DNA of 50,237 nt from assembly GCF_007679495.1 (NCBI RefSeq), contig NZ_VEGP01000040.1, positions 1-50,237 on the forward strand, in the 5' to 3' direction. A model generated the notes under the pieces. That model was not told the origin of the DNA. It saw only the letters and a program-made list of their open reading frames with translations, and ran no database searches. Both the position numbers and the translations under genes were made by a program. Below are positions 24,546-33,711 of the stretch, piece by piece. The DNA is from Paenibacillus sp. 32O-W (GTDB lineage: Bacteria > Bacillota > Bacilli > Paenibacillales > NBRC-103111). Position 1 is the first letter of the stretch, and every line of letters begins with the position of its first letter.

Positions 24546-25861
24546 GCGATCATGTCCTCCTCTTTATAGGATCTGGTTCTGCGGTAGCTCCAGATGGAGA
24601 ACGTCGCTACGAGCAGGAAAATAACGATGCCGATCACCGATGCGAAGCTGTACTGTGACTGGTTAAGCGCCAGCTTGTAGAGCCAGGTAACGAGCAGGTC
24701 GGTATGGCCGGCATACTGGTAATTGGAGTTGACCGGATCGCCGCTCGTCAGCAGATAAATAACGTTGAAGCTGTTAATATTGCCGGCAAATTGCATAATC
24801 AGAATGGGCGCTGTTGCAAACAGCACCATCGGCAGCGTGATCATGCGGAACTTCTGGAATGACCCTGCGCCATCCACCTCCGCCGCTTCGTACATATCTT
24901 TGGGGATCGTCGTCAGCACCCCGATCGCCAGAATCATCGTGACCGGAATGCCCAGCCACATATTGGCCAGAATGACCGTCACCTTGGCCCAGAACGGGTC
25001 CGTCAGCCACGGCAGCCCCTCCAGTCCCATCGACCGCAAATAACCGTTCACCGGACCGAACTGGCTGTTGAACATATTGCGCATCACAAGCAGCGAAATC
25101 ATGTTCGGGATTGCAAACGGAATGACCAGCATTGTACGCCACAGCTTCTTGAACCGGATGCCCGGCTGTTGAATGAGCACCGCCACTAGGACACCGCCGA
25201 CATAGGTGGTGAAGGTGGCAATTACGGCCCAGGTGAGCGTCCAGGTCAGCACACCGACGAAGGTCGTGCTCCATACCTTCAGATTGACCATCTTGGCAAA
25301 ATTGTCAAAGCCTACCCAATCGATCAGATTGGCCGGCGGCAGGATCGGATCGGCATAATTCGTAAAAGCCAGCAGGATGGAAAAGATAATCGGCAAAATC
25401 GTCAGGAACAGCACCGACACTGCCGGCAGCGCCAGCACAAGATAGGCAAAGTGCTTGCGGTTAAGCTCCCGCAGCGACTCAATGAAATGATGGGGCTGCT
25501 CCCCCTGGTCGCGCGAGCGCCCGACCAGGTAAGCATCCCTGATATTAAGCAGATAGACCACTGCGAAGAGCAGAAGGGCCAGCACCGCCATCAGGCCGTC
25601 CACCATCATGAAGATCGAATGGTCGCCCTCCACCATCTTGGTCAGCTTGCCTGTCTTGACCATTCTGCTCGGCTCAACCCCCAGTGTAATCAGGCCGTAT
25701 ACGTAATCCTTCAGATGAAACACTATGCCGTATACCCCGGCCGCATTACCGCATAGCAGCAGCAGTCCTTTGACATACTGACGATTATAGATCTGCCCCA
25801 GACCCATCATGAGGATGGAAAGGATAACGGCTTTTGTTCTGCTCTGCATTCCGTTAACCAC
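24542..25861 (-). CDS. malF: Maltodextrin-type ABC transporter permease (MalF-like)
   Basis: A 439-residue membrane protein. An N-terminal extension with extra hydrophobic helices (SILMMGLGQIYNRQYVKGLLLL) precedes the usual MalF core from about residue 130. The EAA motif reads EAAEVDGAGSFQKFRMITLPM and the tail has YKLALNQSQYSFASVIG, typical of maltose/maltodextrin systems. It begins eight bases after the binding-protein stop and overlaps malG by four bases, so malEFG are one transcript. Confidence 0.9.
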   Translation of the reverse strand: MVNGMQSRTKAVILSILMMGLGQIYNRQYVKGLLLLCGNAAGVYGIVFHLKDYVYGLITLGVEPSRMVKTGKLTKMVEGDHSIFMMVDGLMAVLALLLFAVVYLLNIRDAYLVGRSRDQGEQPHHFIESLRELNRKHFAYLVLALPAVSVLFLTILPIIFSILLAFTNYADPILPPANLIDWVGFDNFAKMVNLKVWSTTFVGVLTWTLTWAVIATFTTYVGGVLVAVLIQQPGIRFKKLWRTMLVIPFAIPNMISLLVMRNMFNSQFGPVNGYLRSMGLEGLPWLTDPFWAKVTVILANMWLGIPVTMILAIGVLTTIPKDMYEAAEVDGAGSFQKFRMITLPMVLFATAPILIMQFAGNINSFNVIYLLTSGDPVNSNYQYAGHTDLLVTWLYKLALNQSQYSFASVIGIVIFLLVATFSIWSYRRTRSYKEEDMIA

Positions 25862-25869
25862 CTTCCATG

Positions 25870-27186
25870 TTATTTCGCATCGATATCCGCCTGAATCGTC
25901 CTTACTGTCTGATCAAGCGTCTGCTTCACATCAAGGTTCGGATCATCCCATACGGAAATGAACGCTGCCTTGAGCGGGTCCCATACCGAATTGATCTCGG
26001 CTACCGACGGCATCGGGACGGACTGCTGGAACTGCTGGAAGAACCCGCTCATAATTGGATCGTTCTGCAGCTCGGGCGCCTCCCCGGCTTCGATATGGGC
26101 CGGAATCGCACCGGTCATCTCATAGTTTTTCAGCTGATTTTCCTTGCTGCTGGCAAAATGCGCAAACATCCTCGCAGCGATCGGATAACGGCTATACGAA
26201 TTGACATAATACGCCTTCACCCCGGAGAAGGAGAGCGAAGGCTGGCCGTCAGGCGTTGCAGGCAGCGGTGCGACGCCAAAGTTGACCTTATCCTTGAAGG
26301 CCGCAACCGACCATGGGCCATCGATATTCAGAGCCAGCTTGCCTTCCTGGAACAGCTGGGTCTTCACATCATAGGTCACATCCCCCGCCTTCATTGGCAA
26401 AATGTCGCGCAGACTCCGCAAGAAGGTGAAGCCTTCGATCGCTCCTTCCTTGTTGAGCCCGATATCTTCAGGATTCGTATTGTTGTCGCCAAAGATATAT
26501 CCGCCGAAGCTGCCGATGAACGGATACGTGTAATAGCCGACGAACTCCCACATGACCGCGTATTTATTCGTCTTCGGATCATTATAGGTTTTGGCAAACT
26601 CGATCACATCATCCCATGTCTTCGGCGCTTCAGGCATCAGGTCCTTATTATAAAACAAGCCATAGGTTTCTACCGATTTGGGGTAGCCGTACAGCACCCC
26701 TTCATAGGACGAGGCCTCCAGCGCCGCTTCAACCATGGATGCGCGCGTTTCCTCTTCGAACAGATCGTTTGGCAGCAGCAGTCCCGCCTTAACCGCCTGG
26801 CCGATCTGATCATGCGGCAGCGTCAGTACATCCGCGGCCAGCTTGGACGGGCCGTCGGTTGCCAGGCGTCCGCCCTGCTGCCCGCCGGCCAGTTCCTCGA
26901 CCGTAACCGGGATGCCATATTCAGCTTCAAAAGCCTGCGCAAGCTGCTGCATATACTCCAACTGCTCCTTTGCTTCCCATACGACCAGCTTCGCTCCCTC
27001 CTCAGGAGCAATCTCCTCTTCCCCTACTGCTTCTACATTAGGGCCTTCCCCGTTCCCGGGACCTGTATCCCCAGGCGTATTCCCCGGCGGATTGCCCCCT
27101 CCATTGCCGCCGCAGGCTGTCATCACCAGCAGCAGAGCCAGACAGATCAGCATGAATGTCCATCTTTCTTTTGGTGCTTTAATCAT
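25870..27186 (-). CDS. malE: Maltodextrin-binding lipoprotein (MalE-like)
   Basis: A 438-residue extracellular solute-binding lipoprotein. A signal peptide with lipobox LVMTAC is followed by a Gly/Pro/Asn-rich linker (about residues 25-60). The type 1 sugar-binding fold follows, with LVVWEAKEQLEYMQQLAQAFE, the MalE-like DVLTLPHDQIGQAVKAGLL, and GPWSVAAFKDKVNFGVAPLP. The context (permeases plus a neopullulanase-type amylase across the divergent promoter region) supports maltodextrins as ligand. The operon starts with a leader containing an intrinsic terminator (27313-27353). Confidence 0.9.
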   Translation of the reverse strand: MIKAPKERWTFMLICLALLLVMTACGGNGGGNPPGNTPGDTGPGNGEGPNVEAVGEEEIAPEEGAKLVVWEAKEQLEYMQQLAQAFEAEYGIPVTVEELAGGQQGGRLATDGPSKLAADVLTLPHDQIGQAVKAGLLLPNDLFEEETRASMVEAALEASSYEGVLYGYPKSVETYGLFYNKDLMPEAPKTWDDVIEFAKTYNDPKTNKYAVMWEFVGYYTYPFIGSFGGYIFGDNNTNPEDIGLNKEGAIEGFTFLRSLRDILPMKAGDVTYDVKTQLFQEGKLALNIDGPWSVAAFKDKVNFGVAPLPATPDGQPSLSFSGVKAYYVNSYSRYPIAARMFAHFASSKENQLKNYEMTGAIPAHIEAGEAPELQNDPIMSGFFQQFQQSVPMPSVAEINSVWDPLKAAFISVWDDPNLDVKQTLDQTVRTIQADIDAK

Positions 27187-27275
27187 CGTACAACCCCCAT
27201 TCTTTTACATTTGGTGTTACATGTGGTGTTTATGCGCACGTGACTCCTGAACGGGCAGGATGCGCCGCTTCTTTC

Positions 27276-27284
27276 GCAAACGTT
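27276..27284 (+). promoter_or_regulatory. LacI/MalR-type half-site in the malE leader
   Basis: GCAAACGTT, identical to the reverse complement of 27432-27440, which lies beside the malE -35 box. LacI-family maltose repressors recognise similar CGCAAACG-like halves. No such repressor gene lies in this window. Confidence 0.4.
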
Positions 27285-27312
27285 ATCCTGAACAGTAGCT
27301 GGTACGAATGCG

Positions 27313-27377
27313 AAAAAGGGTACAACCCGCAGCAATAAGCCGAGGTTGTACCCTTTCGGATACATTGCCTTTAAATT
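27313..27377 (-). promoter_or_regulatory. malE leader with conserved block and intrinsic terminator
   Basis: On the minus strand the conserved block AATTTAAAGGCAATG (27377-27363) is followed by a stem GGGTACAACC (27353-27344)/GGTTGTACCC (27327-27318) and five T (27317-27313). The same arrangement stands in front of the divergent amylase gene at 27602-27663. The leader reaches malE about 130 bases later, so the terminator must be read through for expression. Confidence 0.75.
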
Positions 27378-27412
27378 ATCATAGGCGATGGATAACTGTT
27401 TACTTGCCCCCC

Positions 27413-27442
27413 ATCATACAGCAATCAAAAAAACGTTTGCAA
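27413..27442 (-). promoter_or_regulatory. Candidate malE promoter with overlapping operator half
   Basis: Minus-strand -35 TTGCAA (27442-27437), an 18-bp spacer and -10 TATGAT (27418-27413). The half-site GCAAACGTT (27432-27440) overlaps the -35 box. A second TATGAT-like box next to the conserved leader block (about 27383) is an alternative. Confidence 0.5.
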
Positions 27443-27566
27443 ACCGCTCTATCTATGAATTTCGCTTATTTTTTCTGTATTATCTTCCATTATCTCGATT
27501 TTCCTCTATTTTACATATCTGCACTAGCGATGATAAACCTGACATGGACTATATGAAAATGGAGGG

Positions 27567-27595
27567 TTGCCAACATGGAAACCGTGTGATAAGAT
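27567..27595 (+). promoter_or_regulatory. Candidate promoter of the amylase gene
   Basis: TTGCCA (27567-27572), a 17-bp spacer and TAAGAT (27590-27595). The predicted start near 27602 coincides with the conserved AATTTAAAGGCAATG block. Confidence 0.55.
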
Positions 27596-27601
27596 GAAGA
27601 A

Positions 27602-27663
27602 AATTTAAAGGCAATGAAACTTACGGGTTCAACCTCGGTCCATTCAGAGGTTGGACCCTTTTT
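27602..27663 (+). promoter_or_regulatory. Amylase leader with conserved block and intrinsic terminator
   Basis: AATTTAAAGGCAATG (27602-27616) is followed by a stem GGGTTCAACCTC (27625-27636)/GAGGTTGGACCC (27647-27658) with one G-U pair, then five T (27659-27663). This is homologous to the malE leader on the other strand. Located between promoter and gene, it is probably a regulated attenuator. Confidence 0.8.
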
Positions 27664-27694
27664 GCGTTATCATGCCTTAAGGAGGCCATTATTG

Positions 27695-29503
27695 ATGATT
27701 ATGCTGGAAGCGGTATACCATCGCATCGGGCTGAACTGGTCCTATGCCTATAACGAATCGACGATACACATCCGTCTGCGCACGAAGCGCGGCAATGTGG
27801 CGCAGGTGCAGCTGGTATGCGGCGATAAATACAGCTGGGATAAATACAATGAGTCTGTCGCCATGGAACGGTTTGCTGCGGACGGCCTGTTCGATTACTG
27901 GCAAGCCGCCATTTCGCCGCGGTTTCGGCGGGTCGTCTATTATTTTGCCCTCCACGAGGAAGCAGGCGAGACCGTCTATTTTCTGGAGAAGGGCTTCTTC
28001 GATAAACCACCGACGATTCGATATGAGGGGCTGTTCGATTTCCCCTACCTGAACCCCGAGGATGTTCACTCCCCGCCGGAATGGGTCAAGGAAGCGGTCT
28101 TTTACCAGATCTTCCCCGAGCGCTTCGCCAAGGGCGACCCGTCCATCGACCCGGAGGGGGTGCTGGAATGGGGCGGCGTACCGAGTCCGACCAATTTTTT
28201 TGGCGGCGATCTGCAAGGGGTGCTCGACCATATGGACCATCTCGTCGAATTGGGAATCAATGCGATCTATTTCACTCCTTTGTTCGCCGCGACGACCAAT
28301 CACAAATACGACACGCGTGATTATATGCTCGTGGATCCGCATTTCGGCACGAACGAGAAGCTGAAGGAGCTGGTCGACGCCTGTCACGCCCGGGGCATTC
28401 GGGTACTGCTGGACGGTGTATTCAACCACTGCGGGCATACGTTTCCGCCCTTCATCGATGTACAGCAGAACGGTCCCTCATCCCGCTATGCCGACTGGTT
28501 TCATATCAAGGAGTGGCCGCTCAAGGTGGAGAACGGCATCCCGAACTATGCCACCTTCGGCTTCGAGCCGATCATGCCGAAGCTGAATACGGGCAATGAG
28601 GAGGTCAAGGCCTATCTGCTGGAGGTAGGCCGGTACTGGATTGGCGAACTGGGGCTGGACGGCTGGCGGCTGGACGTGGCCAACGAGGTGGACCACCAGT
28701 TCTGGCGCGAGTTCCGCCGCGAGATCAAGAAGGTGAACCCGGACGCCTACCTGCTCGGAGAAATTATGCATGATGCGATGCCGTGGCTGCAGGGCGACCA
28801 GTTCGATGCCGTGATGAATTACCCGTTCACCAACATCGTGCTTGATTTCTTCGCCAGAAGACGCACCGACGCCAGCCAGTTTGCCCAGAGCATCAACTCT
28901 CTGCTGGCCGGCTTCCCGCAACAGGTCACCGAGGCCGCGTTCAACCTGCTGGGCAGCCACGATACTGTCAGGCTGCTGACGCTGTGCGGCGGCAATAAGC
29001 GGCTGATGAAGCTGGCCGTGCTCTTCCAGCTAACCTTTCAGGGAGTGCCCTGCATCTACTACGGGGATGAGATCGGGCTTGACGGCGAGCATGACCCCTA
29101 CAACCGCAAATGCATGGAGTGGGACCCCACGAAGCAGGATCGTGAGCTGCTGGGCTTCTTCCGCCGCCTGATCACCCTGCGCAAAGCGCACCCTGCCTTG
29201 CGCGGCAGCGGCCTGCGCTTCCTGGTAGCCTCCGGGCACCCGCAGCTGCTCGCCTACGAACGGCATGACGAGCGGGACCGCTTTCTGCTGCTGCTGAACA
29301 ATGACGAGACCGCATGCTCGGTCACCGTGCAGAGCGGAGGGCTGAACGGGCTGTGGCAGGATGCCGGCAGCGACGCCGATGTCCGGACAGACGAGGGAAC
29401 GATGCAGGTCGCGCTCCCTGGCTTTGGCTACGCCATCCTGCATGCTTCTGGAGATATCGCCACCGAAGCAATCCGTCTATCCGCGCAATATCGCCCGGAG
29501 TGA
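27695..29503 (+). CDS. Neopullulanase / cyclomaltodextrinase / maltogenic amylase (GH13_20)
   Basis: A cytoplasmic glycoside hydrolase of 602 residues that hydrolyses cyclodextrins, pullulan or maltodextrins. An N-terminal CBM34-like domain (about 1-120) is followed by the GH13 barrel starting [15 protein letters not shown]. Conserved regions are [18 protein letters not shown] (nucleophile Asp), LLGEIMHD (acid/base Glu) and LLGSHDT (transition-state Asp). No signal peptide is visible. The start is the ATG at 27695, nine bases after AAGGAGG; the open frame to 27614 runs through the leader terminator. It should degrade what the MalEFG-like importer brings in. Confidence 0.9.
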   Translation: MIMLEAVYHRIGLNWSYAYNESTIHIRLRTKRGNVAQVQLVCGDKYSWDKYNESVAMERFAADGLFDYWQAAISPRFRRVVYYFALHEEAGETVYFLEKGFFDKPPTIRYEGLFDFPYLNPEDVHSPPEWVKEAVFYQIFPERFAKGDPSIDPEGVLEWGGVPSPTNFFGGDLQGVLDHMDHLVELGINAIYFTPLFAATTNHKYDTRDYMLVDPHFGTNEKLKELVDACHARGIRVLLDGVFNHCGHTFPPFIDVQQNGPSSRYADWFHIKEWPLKVENGIPNYATFGFEPIMPKLNTGNEEVKAYLLEVGRYWIGELGLDGWRLDVANEVDHQFWREFRREIKKVNPDAYLLGEIMHDAMPWLQGDQFDAVMNYPFTNIVLDFFARRRTDASQFAQSINSLLAGFPQQVTEAAFNLLGSHDTVRLLTLCGGNKRLMKLAVLFQLTFQGVPCIYYGDEIGLDGEHDPYNRKCMEWDPTKQDRELLGFFRRLITLRKAHPALRGSGLRFLVASGHPQLLAYERHDERDRFLLLLNNDETACSVTVQSGGLNGLWQDAGSDADVRTDEGTMQVALPGFGYAILHASGDIATEAIRLSAQYRPE

Positions 29504-29594
29504 GAACGCGTCCTTGTTCTGCAACTGCAGTGACAAGGGTACCGAGCGACAATTTGAGGACGCTGCTTTCCTGATCATTTCCCGAATCAGGAAC

Positions 29595-29628
29595 AACCCC
29601 GCAATCTTCAAGCAAAGACTGCGGGGTT
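29595..29628 (+). terminator. Terminator downstream of the amylase gene
   Basis: Stem AACCCCGCA/TGCGGGGTT with a 16-base loop, followed by a weak ATTT tail. Confidence 0.55.
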
Positions 29629-29761
29629 ATTTGGCTTGCGCAGGGCTGCTGGATAATGATCGAGGCATCGTTCGCGCCTATGCTCAGAAATTCGTGCAAT
29701 CGAAGATTTTCCTCCCCATCACAGGGAAAAGCGGAACCTGCATCTACGAGCCCATCACACC

Positions 29762-30370
29762 TTAATAGGTTCGCTTAACCGCATTCGCTCTCTCCATAAT
29801 TTCCTTTACAATTGAATCTTTTGCATCTGCATAATCTTGTACGTGACGCCATTGATGTCGTGCTAAGCTTCGCTTCACTTGTGCATACACATCCCGGTCG
29901 GAGTCGTTCGCTCTGAGCCAATTACGGAAAAGCAGCATTCGGTCGATTTCGGACGCCCCCTGGCTAAATACGTGAAGATTAATATCCGTATTGGGACCTT
30001 TGAATAGACGGTGTTCAAACCAATCAGGTTCCCGTATGTGTAACGTGTACCCCTCTTCCTCCAAGTCGGAAACGTAGGCCGTTTCGTCAGCAGAATTCTC
30101 TACTACCAGCAGCATATCGATGATTGGCTTGGCACATAATCCCGGCACCGAAGTAGATCCAACATGCTCCAATTGCAGAACCTTGCTGCCAAGTATTGAA
30201 CGAATTCGTTCGGCCTCTTGCTCGAAAAGTTTAGGCCAGTGCGGATCATAATCCCGGAGAGGAATGGATGTGTTGTGAGGCTTCAGTTCACCAACCGTTG
30301 CTTTCTGAAGCCTTTCCTCACTGGTAGATGCCATATTTGAATGATCATGATTCGATGTCAAATACTCCAC
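29762..30370 (-). CDS. GrpB/UPF0157 family nucleotidyltransferase-like protein
   Basis: A 202-residue protein with the GrpB domain from about residue 35: LRDYDPHWPKLFEQEAERI, the nucleotidyltransferase-like HVGSTSVPGLCAKPIIDMLLVV, HIREPDWFEHRLFKGP and NLHVFSQGASEIDRMLLFRNWLR. The family is common in Bacillota, adopts a nucleotidyltransferase fold and has no well-defined substrate. The start shown is GTG next to AAAGAGG; an ATG 12 codons in has no clear binding site. Stands alone. Confidence 0.88.
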   Translation of the reverse strand: MEYLTSNHDHSNMASTSEERLQKATVGELKPHNTSIPLRDYDPHWPKLFEQEAERIRSILGSKVLQLEHVGSTSVPGLCAKPIIDMLLVVENSADETAYVSDLEEEGYTLHIREPDWFEHRLFKGPNTDINLHVFSQGASEIDRMLLFRNWLRANDSDRDVYAQVKRSLARHQWRHVQDYADAKDSIVKEIMERANAVKRTY

Positions 30371-30547
30371 CCTCTTTCTTTCAGATACGTAATGAAATTG
30401 CTGAGCTCTTTAATATACCACAAGTGCATGTGGGACTGCCTCCTTTAATTCCAAGCCATCTCGTTACGTTATTCAGCTTTCTTTCATTCTCCGTTTGAAT
30501 ATTGCTATCTGCTCCGGTCATATTTGTCCATTTGCTTGAGAACACAG

Positions 30548-31390
30548 TTATTGCTTGTTGCGATACAGATACATGGTTATCGGCGCGAAAACAGCAGTAA
30601 TAACTATGGAAGCCAAGAACACCAAGCCAATCTGTTCAAATGTTACCGTGCCATGCATCAAACCGCGTACTGCTGTCACCAGAAGCGAAATTGGGTTGAT
30701 GTCAACAAACCCCCGAAGCCACGATGGCAGCGTCTGCGGATCAACAAAAACATTGCTGACGAACTGGAGGGGAAACAGGATCATCGTGCTCGCCATCATA
30801 AGCGATTTCTCTGTACGCATAATCAATCCGAGCGTTGTCCAAATCCAAGAAAAACTAAAGGAGAATAGTAAAATCAAGGCTACTGCCGCCAAAACACCGA
30901 TAAATCCGCCGTCCGGCCGAAATCCGAGCAAAAGGCCGAGGGCAATCATAATTGCAGAGGCCATTGTATATCGAACAGTATCCACGAGCAATGCACCAAC
31001 AAGTGCAGATGGCAGCCGAATGGGTAAGGTGCGGAAGCGATCAAATATACCTTTTCTGATGTCATTGTTCAGATCTACTCCCGTGTATATTGTAATTTGT
31101 GAGACGGTCATGACGAGGATTCCAGGAAGAAGGAATTGCAAATAGCCATTCGTTGATCCAGCAATCGCTCCGCCAAATAAATACGTAAACATAAGTAAGA
31201 AAATAATAGGGAAAACGGTCACATCGAACAGTTGCTCAGGGATGTGTTTAATCCGAAGCAGGGCTCGCGATGCAAAGGTGAATGTTGAAGAAAAAACGTT
31301 TGGCGGACTTGGGCGCTTACTTGAAGCGATTGCATTTCGTAATTGCTCACTCGTTCCACTCTGTTTCTTCAGTTCTGCTGTGCCGGTCAT
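30548..31390 (-). CDS. ABC-2 type exporter permease (DrrB-like)
   Basis: A 280-residue membrane subunit with about six hydrophobic segments and the ABC-2 signature FPLQFVSNVFVDPQTLPSWLRGFVDINPISLLVTAVRGL near residues 205-245. DrrB-like proteins pair with DrrA-like ATPases to export drugs or lipids. It overlaps the ATPase gene by one base and is the last gene of the tetR-drrA-drrB-like operon, so it should be controlled by the TetR repressor upstream. Confidence 0.9.
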   Translation of the reverse strand: MTGTAELKKQSGTSEQLRNAIASSKRPSPPNVFSSTFTFASRALLRIKHIPEQLFDVTVFPIIFLLMFTYLFGGAIAGSTNGYLQFLLPGILVMTVSQITIYTGVDLNNDIRKGIFDRFRTLPIRLPSALVGALLVDTVRYTMASAIMIALGLLLGFRPDGGFIGVLAAVALILLFSFSFSWIWTTLGLIMRTEKSLMMASTMILFPLQFVSNVFVDPQTLPSWLRGFVDINPISLLVTAVRGLMHGTVTFEQIGLVFLASIVITAVFAPITMYLYRNKQ

Positions 31391-32385
31391 TAACCTGCCT
31401 CCTCGCCAACTTGTTCTTTAACAACCGCCTGACTTGTCAACGTCAAAAATACTTCATCAAGACTAGGCTGACCGAGTGAAAAGGCCCTTATTCCAATATC
31501 TTCCTTTCCAAATTCTAAGAGGGCTTCGGCTACAAGAGATGGGGCATCGACATGAGCGATAAGAGAGGCAGGATCAGAGGAAGATTTAATGGGAACTTTC
31601 AGAATGTTAGTTAGAACTTCAACAGCTCTTTCCCGATCCTCAGGGTCGAGAAGGGAAACGTTCAATGTCCCCGTACCGACTGACGCTTTTAATTCACTGC
31701 TCGTTCCTTCTGCGATGATCTTTCCTTGATTGATGACTGCAATCCGATCTGCAAGCTGATCCGCTTCATCCAAATATTGCGTCGTAAGCAATACTGTCGT
31801 ACCTGCGCTAACTAAGGCACGCACAATATCCCACACCTGATTGCGGCTGCGCGGATCTAATCCGGTTGTCGGTTCATCAAGAAAAAGAAGATCCGGCGTT
31901 ACAACGATGCTTGCGGCGATATCTATGCGCCGGCGCATGCCTCCGGAATAACTTTTCACTTGCCTTTTTGCTGCATCTTCGAGGTTGAAGGCGCTAAGTA
32001 ATTCGTCCGCTCGTACTTTTGCCTGCTTTCGAGAGTATCCCATTAGTCTGGCGATCATGACGAGATTTTCATAACCGGTTAAATCTTCATCGATTGATGT
32101 GTATTGCCCGGTTAGGCTGATGCGACTTCTTACCGCAGCGGTTTCCGTGGCAAGATCATGACCGAAAATACGGGCGTAACCACCGTCCGGCTGGAGTAAC
32201 GTAGCGAGCATCCGAATGGTCGTTGTCTTCCCCGCGCCATTTGGTCCTAAGAAACCATAGACCGATCCTTTTCGAATCGATAAATCAATGCCATCAACTG
32301 CGCGATGTTTCCCGAACACTTTAACAAGCCCTTTTGCCTCAATGGCCGTATCGGCATCACTCTCGGAATTTCTTATCATGCTCAT
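31390..32385 (-). CDS. ABC exporter ATP-binding protein (DrrA-like)
   Basis: A 331-residue ATPase of the daunorubicin-resistance type. Walker A is GPNGAGKTT, the signature is [12 protein letters not shown], Walker B is [12 protein letters not shown], and the D-loop continues [14 protein letters not shown]-terminal DrrA-specific regulatory domain (about 240-325) follows. It starts 25 bases after the tetR stop codon and is coupled to the DrrB-like permease. Its likely role is drug or toxic-metabolite efflux. Confidence 0.92.
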   Translation of the reverse strand: MSMIRNSESDADTAIEAKGLVKVFGKHRAVDGIDLSIRKGSVYGFLGPNGAGKTTTIRMLATLLQPDGGYARIFGHDLATETAAVRSRISLTGQYTSIDEDLTGYENLVMIARLMGYSRKQAKVRADELLSAFNLEDAAKRQVKSYSGGMRRRIDIAASIVVTPDLLFLDEPTTGLDPRSRNQVWDIVRALVSAGTTVLLTTQYLDEADQLADRIAVINQGKIIAEGTSSELKASVGTGTLNVSLLDPEDRERAVEVLTNILKVPIKSSSDPASLIAHVDAPSLVAEALLEFGKEDIGIRAFSLGQPSLDEVFLTLTSQAVVKEQVGEEAG

Positions 32386-32410
32386 AGTTGTTCATCCTCT
32401 CCAAATTCAT

Positions 32411-32995
32411 TCAGGTTTTCGTGAGAACACTGTTCACTGCTTCCCTCCAGATATCTTTATAGTCTGTTTTAAACGGTATCTGCATGACTATAGAATCTTG
32501 AATACCATCGATGACAATAGCGAGCATATGTGCCTTGGCCGCTATATTTTGCGGTTTAACCACTCCTAAATCAGCTCCCTTTTGCAATAACTCCTGGAGG
32601 CCTTCTATAAACTCTTGCTCAAATTTTGCAATGCGTTTCAAGTATTTTTCATTGCGCACGGCATAACTCATAAATTCTTTTAAAACTCTTAGATAGACTT
32701 CATCTTTTTCCGGAAACATTTTTAGACCTGCTTGATATAGCTTTTCAGCAAAATTTTGTTCATTGTACTCATCCATTTGGACGAAATGGTCAAAGTGATA
32801 ATCGCCAAGACTGTATTCAAATATTCGATCGATCAATTCTTCTTTTGATGCGAAATGATAGTAAATGGACGGCTTTGTGATACCGACCTTTGTGGAAATC
32901 ATAGCCAGACTGGTTTTTTCAATCCCGTGTTGTGCAATAAGTTCGAATGCTGCCTCGATCAATTGATTGGATGTCAGTTCTTTCTTTTTCATCAT
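32411..32995 (-). CDS. TetR/AcrR-family repressor of the DrrAB-like exporter
   Basis: A 194-residue regulator. The N-terminal TetR helix-turn-helix (LIEAAFELIAQHGIEKTSLAMISTKVGITKPSIYYHFASKEELI) is followed by an all-helical ligand domain. The start is the first of two tandem ATGs at 32995, six bases after AAGGAGT; the longer frame to 33109 runs through the promoter and operators. Two near-identical sites (33031-33046 and 33082-33097) flank its promoter, which argues for autorepression and drug-induced release of the exporter genes downstream. Confidence 0.9.
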   Translation of the reverse strand: MMKKKELTSNQLIEAAFELIAQHGIEKTSLAMISTKVGITKPSIYYHFASKEELIDRIFEYSLGDYHFDHFVQMDEYNEQNFAEKLYQAGLKMFPEKDEVYLRVLKEFMSYAVRNEKYLKRIAKFEQEFIEGLQELLQKGADLGVVKPQNIAAKAHMLAIVIDGIQDSIVMQIPFKTDYKDIWREAVNSVLTKT

Positions 32996-33030
32996 TGTTT
33001 TACTCCTTACAGTACAATCCGCAGTTTTTT

Positions 33031-33097
33031 TAACTATCGTTAGGTAGAATGAAACATAAACAAAACGCTTTGTCAATAATTTAACTACCGTTAGGTA
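33031..33097 (-). promoter_or_regulatory. tetR-drrAB promoter flanked by two operators
   Basis: Operators TAACTATCGTTAGGTA (33031-33046) and TAACTACCGTTAGGTA (33082-33097) differ at one base and are 51 bp apart, about five helical turns. A perfect minus-strand -35 TTGACA lies between them at 33076-33071; the -10 is poor. Confidence 0.7.
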
Positions 33098-33155
33098 AAT
33101 AAAAATCAACTTTGAATGAGTGTGTCGTTATAGTCTCTGTTTCAGTCCTCTGGAC

Positions 33156-33524
33156 CTATTGAACTGTATCTTCATTTGATACGTTTTGATACGGATTATC
33201 AGGTATTCCCCACCTTACCCCCCATTTTCTCATCTCTTGAAGTACGCATTGAAAGTCCCTGCCTTTATCCGTTAAGGAATATTCTACTGTTACTGGTACT
33301 GTTGGAAACACTCTTCGTTCAACAACCTCATGTTGTTCCAAATGCCTTAGAATATCCGTTAAAGATTTGGTGCTGACATTATCCAAATTTCTTCGTAATT
33401 GATTAAAACGTTTGGACTCTTTATACAGTTCTGCAATGACTAAGAACGCCCATTTTCCTGTAATAATTTTTAGAACTTCACCGACAACGTACCAGCATTG
33501 TTTCTCTTCCGTATTTAAATGCAA
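33156..33524 (-). CDS. HxlR-family winged-helix regulator
   Basis: A 122-residue regulator with the family pattern C-W-Y-V-V-G-E near the N-terminus, then ITGKWAFLVIAELYKESKRFNQLRRNLDNVSTKSLTDILRHLEQHEVVERRVFPTVPVTVEYSLTDKG. The start is TTG at 33524, seven bases after AGGGGG. It is divergent from the DHA2 efflux gene, with an inverted repeat in its own promoter, so it probably controls both. Confidence 0.9.
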   Translation of the reverse strand: MHLNTEEKQCWYVVGEVLKIITGKWAFLVIAELYKESKRFNQLRRNLDNVSTKSLTDILRHLEQHEVVERRVFPTVPVTVEYSLTDKGRDFQCVLQEMRKWGVRWGIPDNPYQNVSNEDTVQ

Positions 33525-33560
33525 TTTATTTCCCCCTAACCCCTTGACATATTACCCTTT

Positions 33561-33588
33561 ACTTACATAAAGTTAGTAAGTTTGTCAA
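33561..33588 (-). promoter_or_regulatory. hxlR promoter with embedded inverted repeat
   Basis: Minus-strand -35 TTGACA (33588-33583) is followed by ACTTAC/GTAAGT (33561-33566 and 33576-33581), an inverted repeat with a nine-base spacer lying across the promoter spacer and -10 region. A TATAAT at 33641-33646 on the plus strand probably serves the divergent efflux gene. Confidence 0.55.
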
Positions 33589-33711
33589 ATGAAATAATAT
33601 ATAAAAATTTATCCTACTTTTGATGTTACTCTACTTCATTTATAATCTCAATGGAAAGCGTCAGGTGTTGCTATAATGCTTAATCTTATCTCGAAAAAAG
33701 GAGGAAATTTA

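Noticed and set aside
25867-27243. 458-codon plus-strand ORF antisense to malE
   Set aside because: A long shadow frame caused by codon bias of malE; Arg/Leu/Ile-rich with no family match and no binding site.
27183-27365. 60-codon minus-strand ORF through the malE leader
   Set aside because: Its ATG lies in the conserved leader block with AAAGG only two bases upstream, and its sequence is dictated by the terminator hairpin. The matching ATG in the other leader suggests an RNA element, though a leader peptide is not fully excluded.
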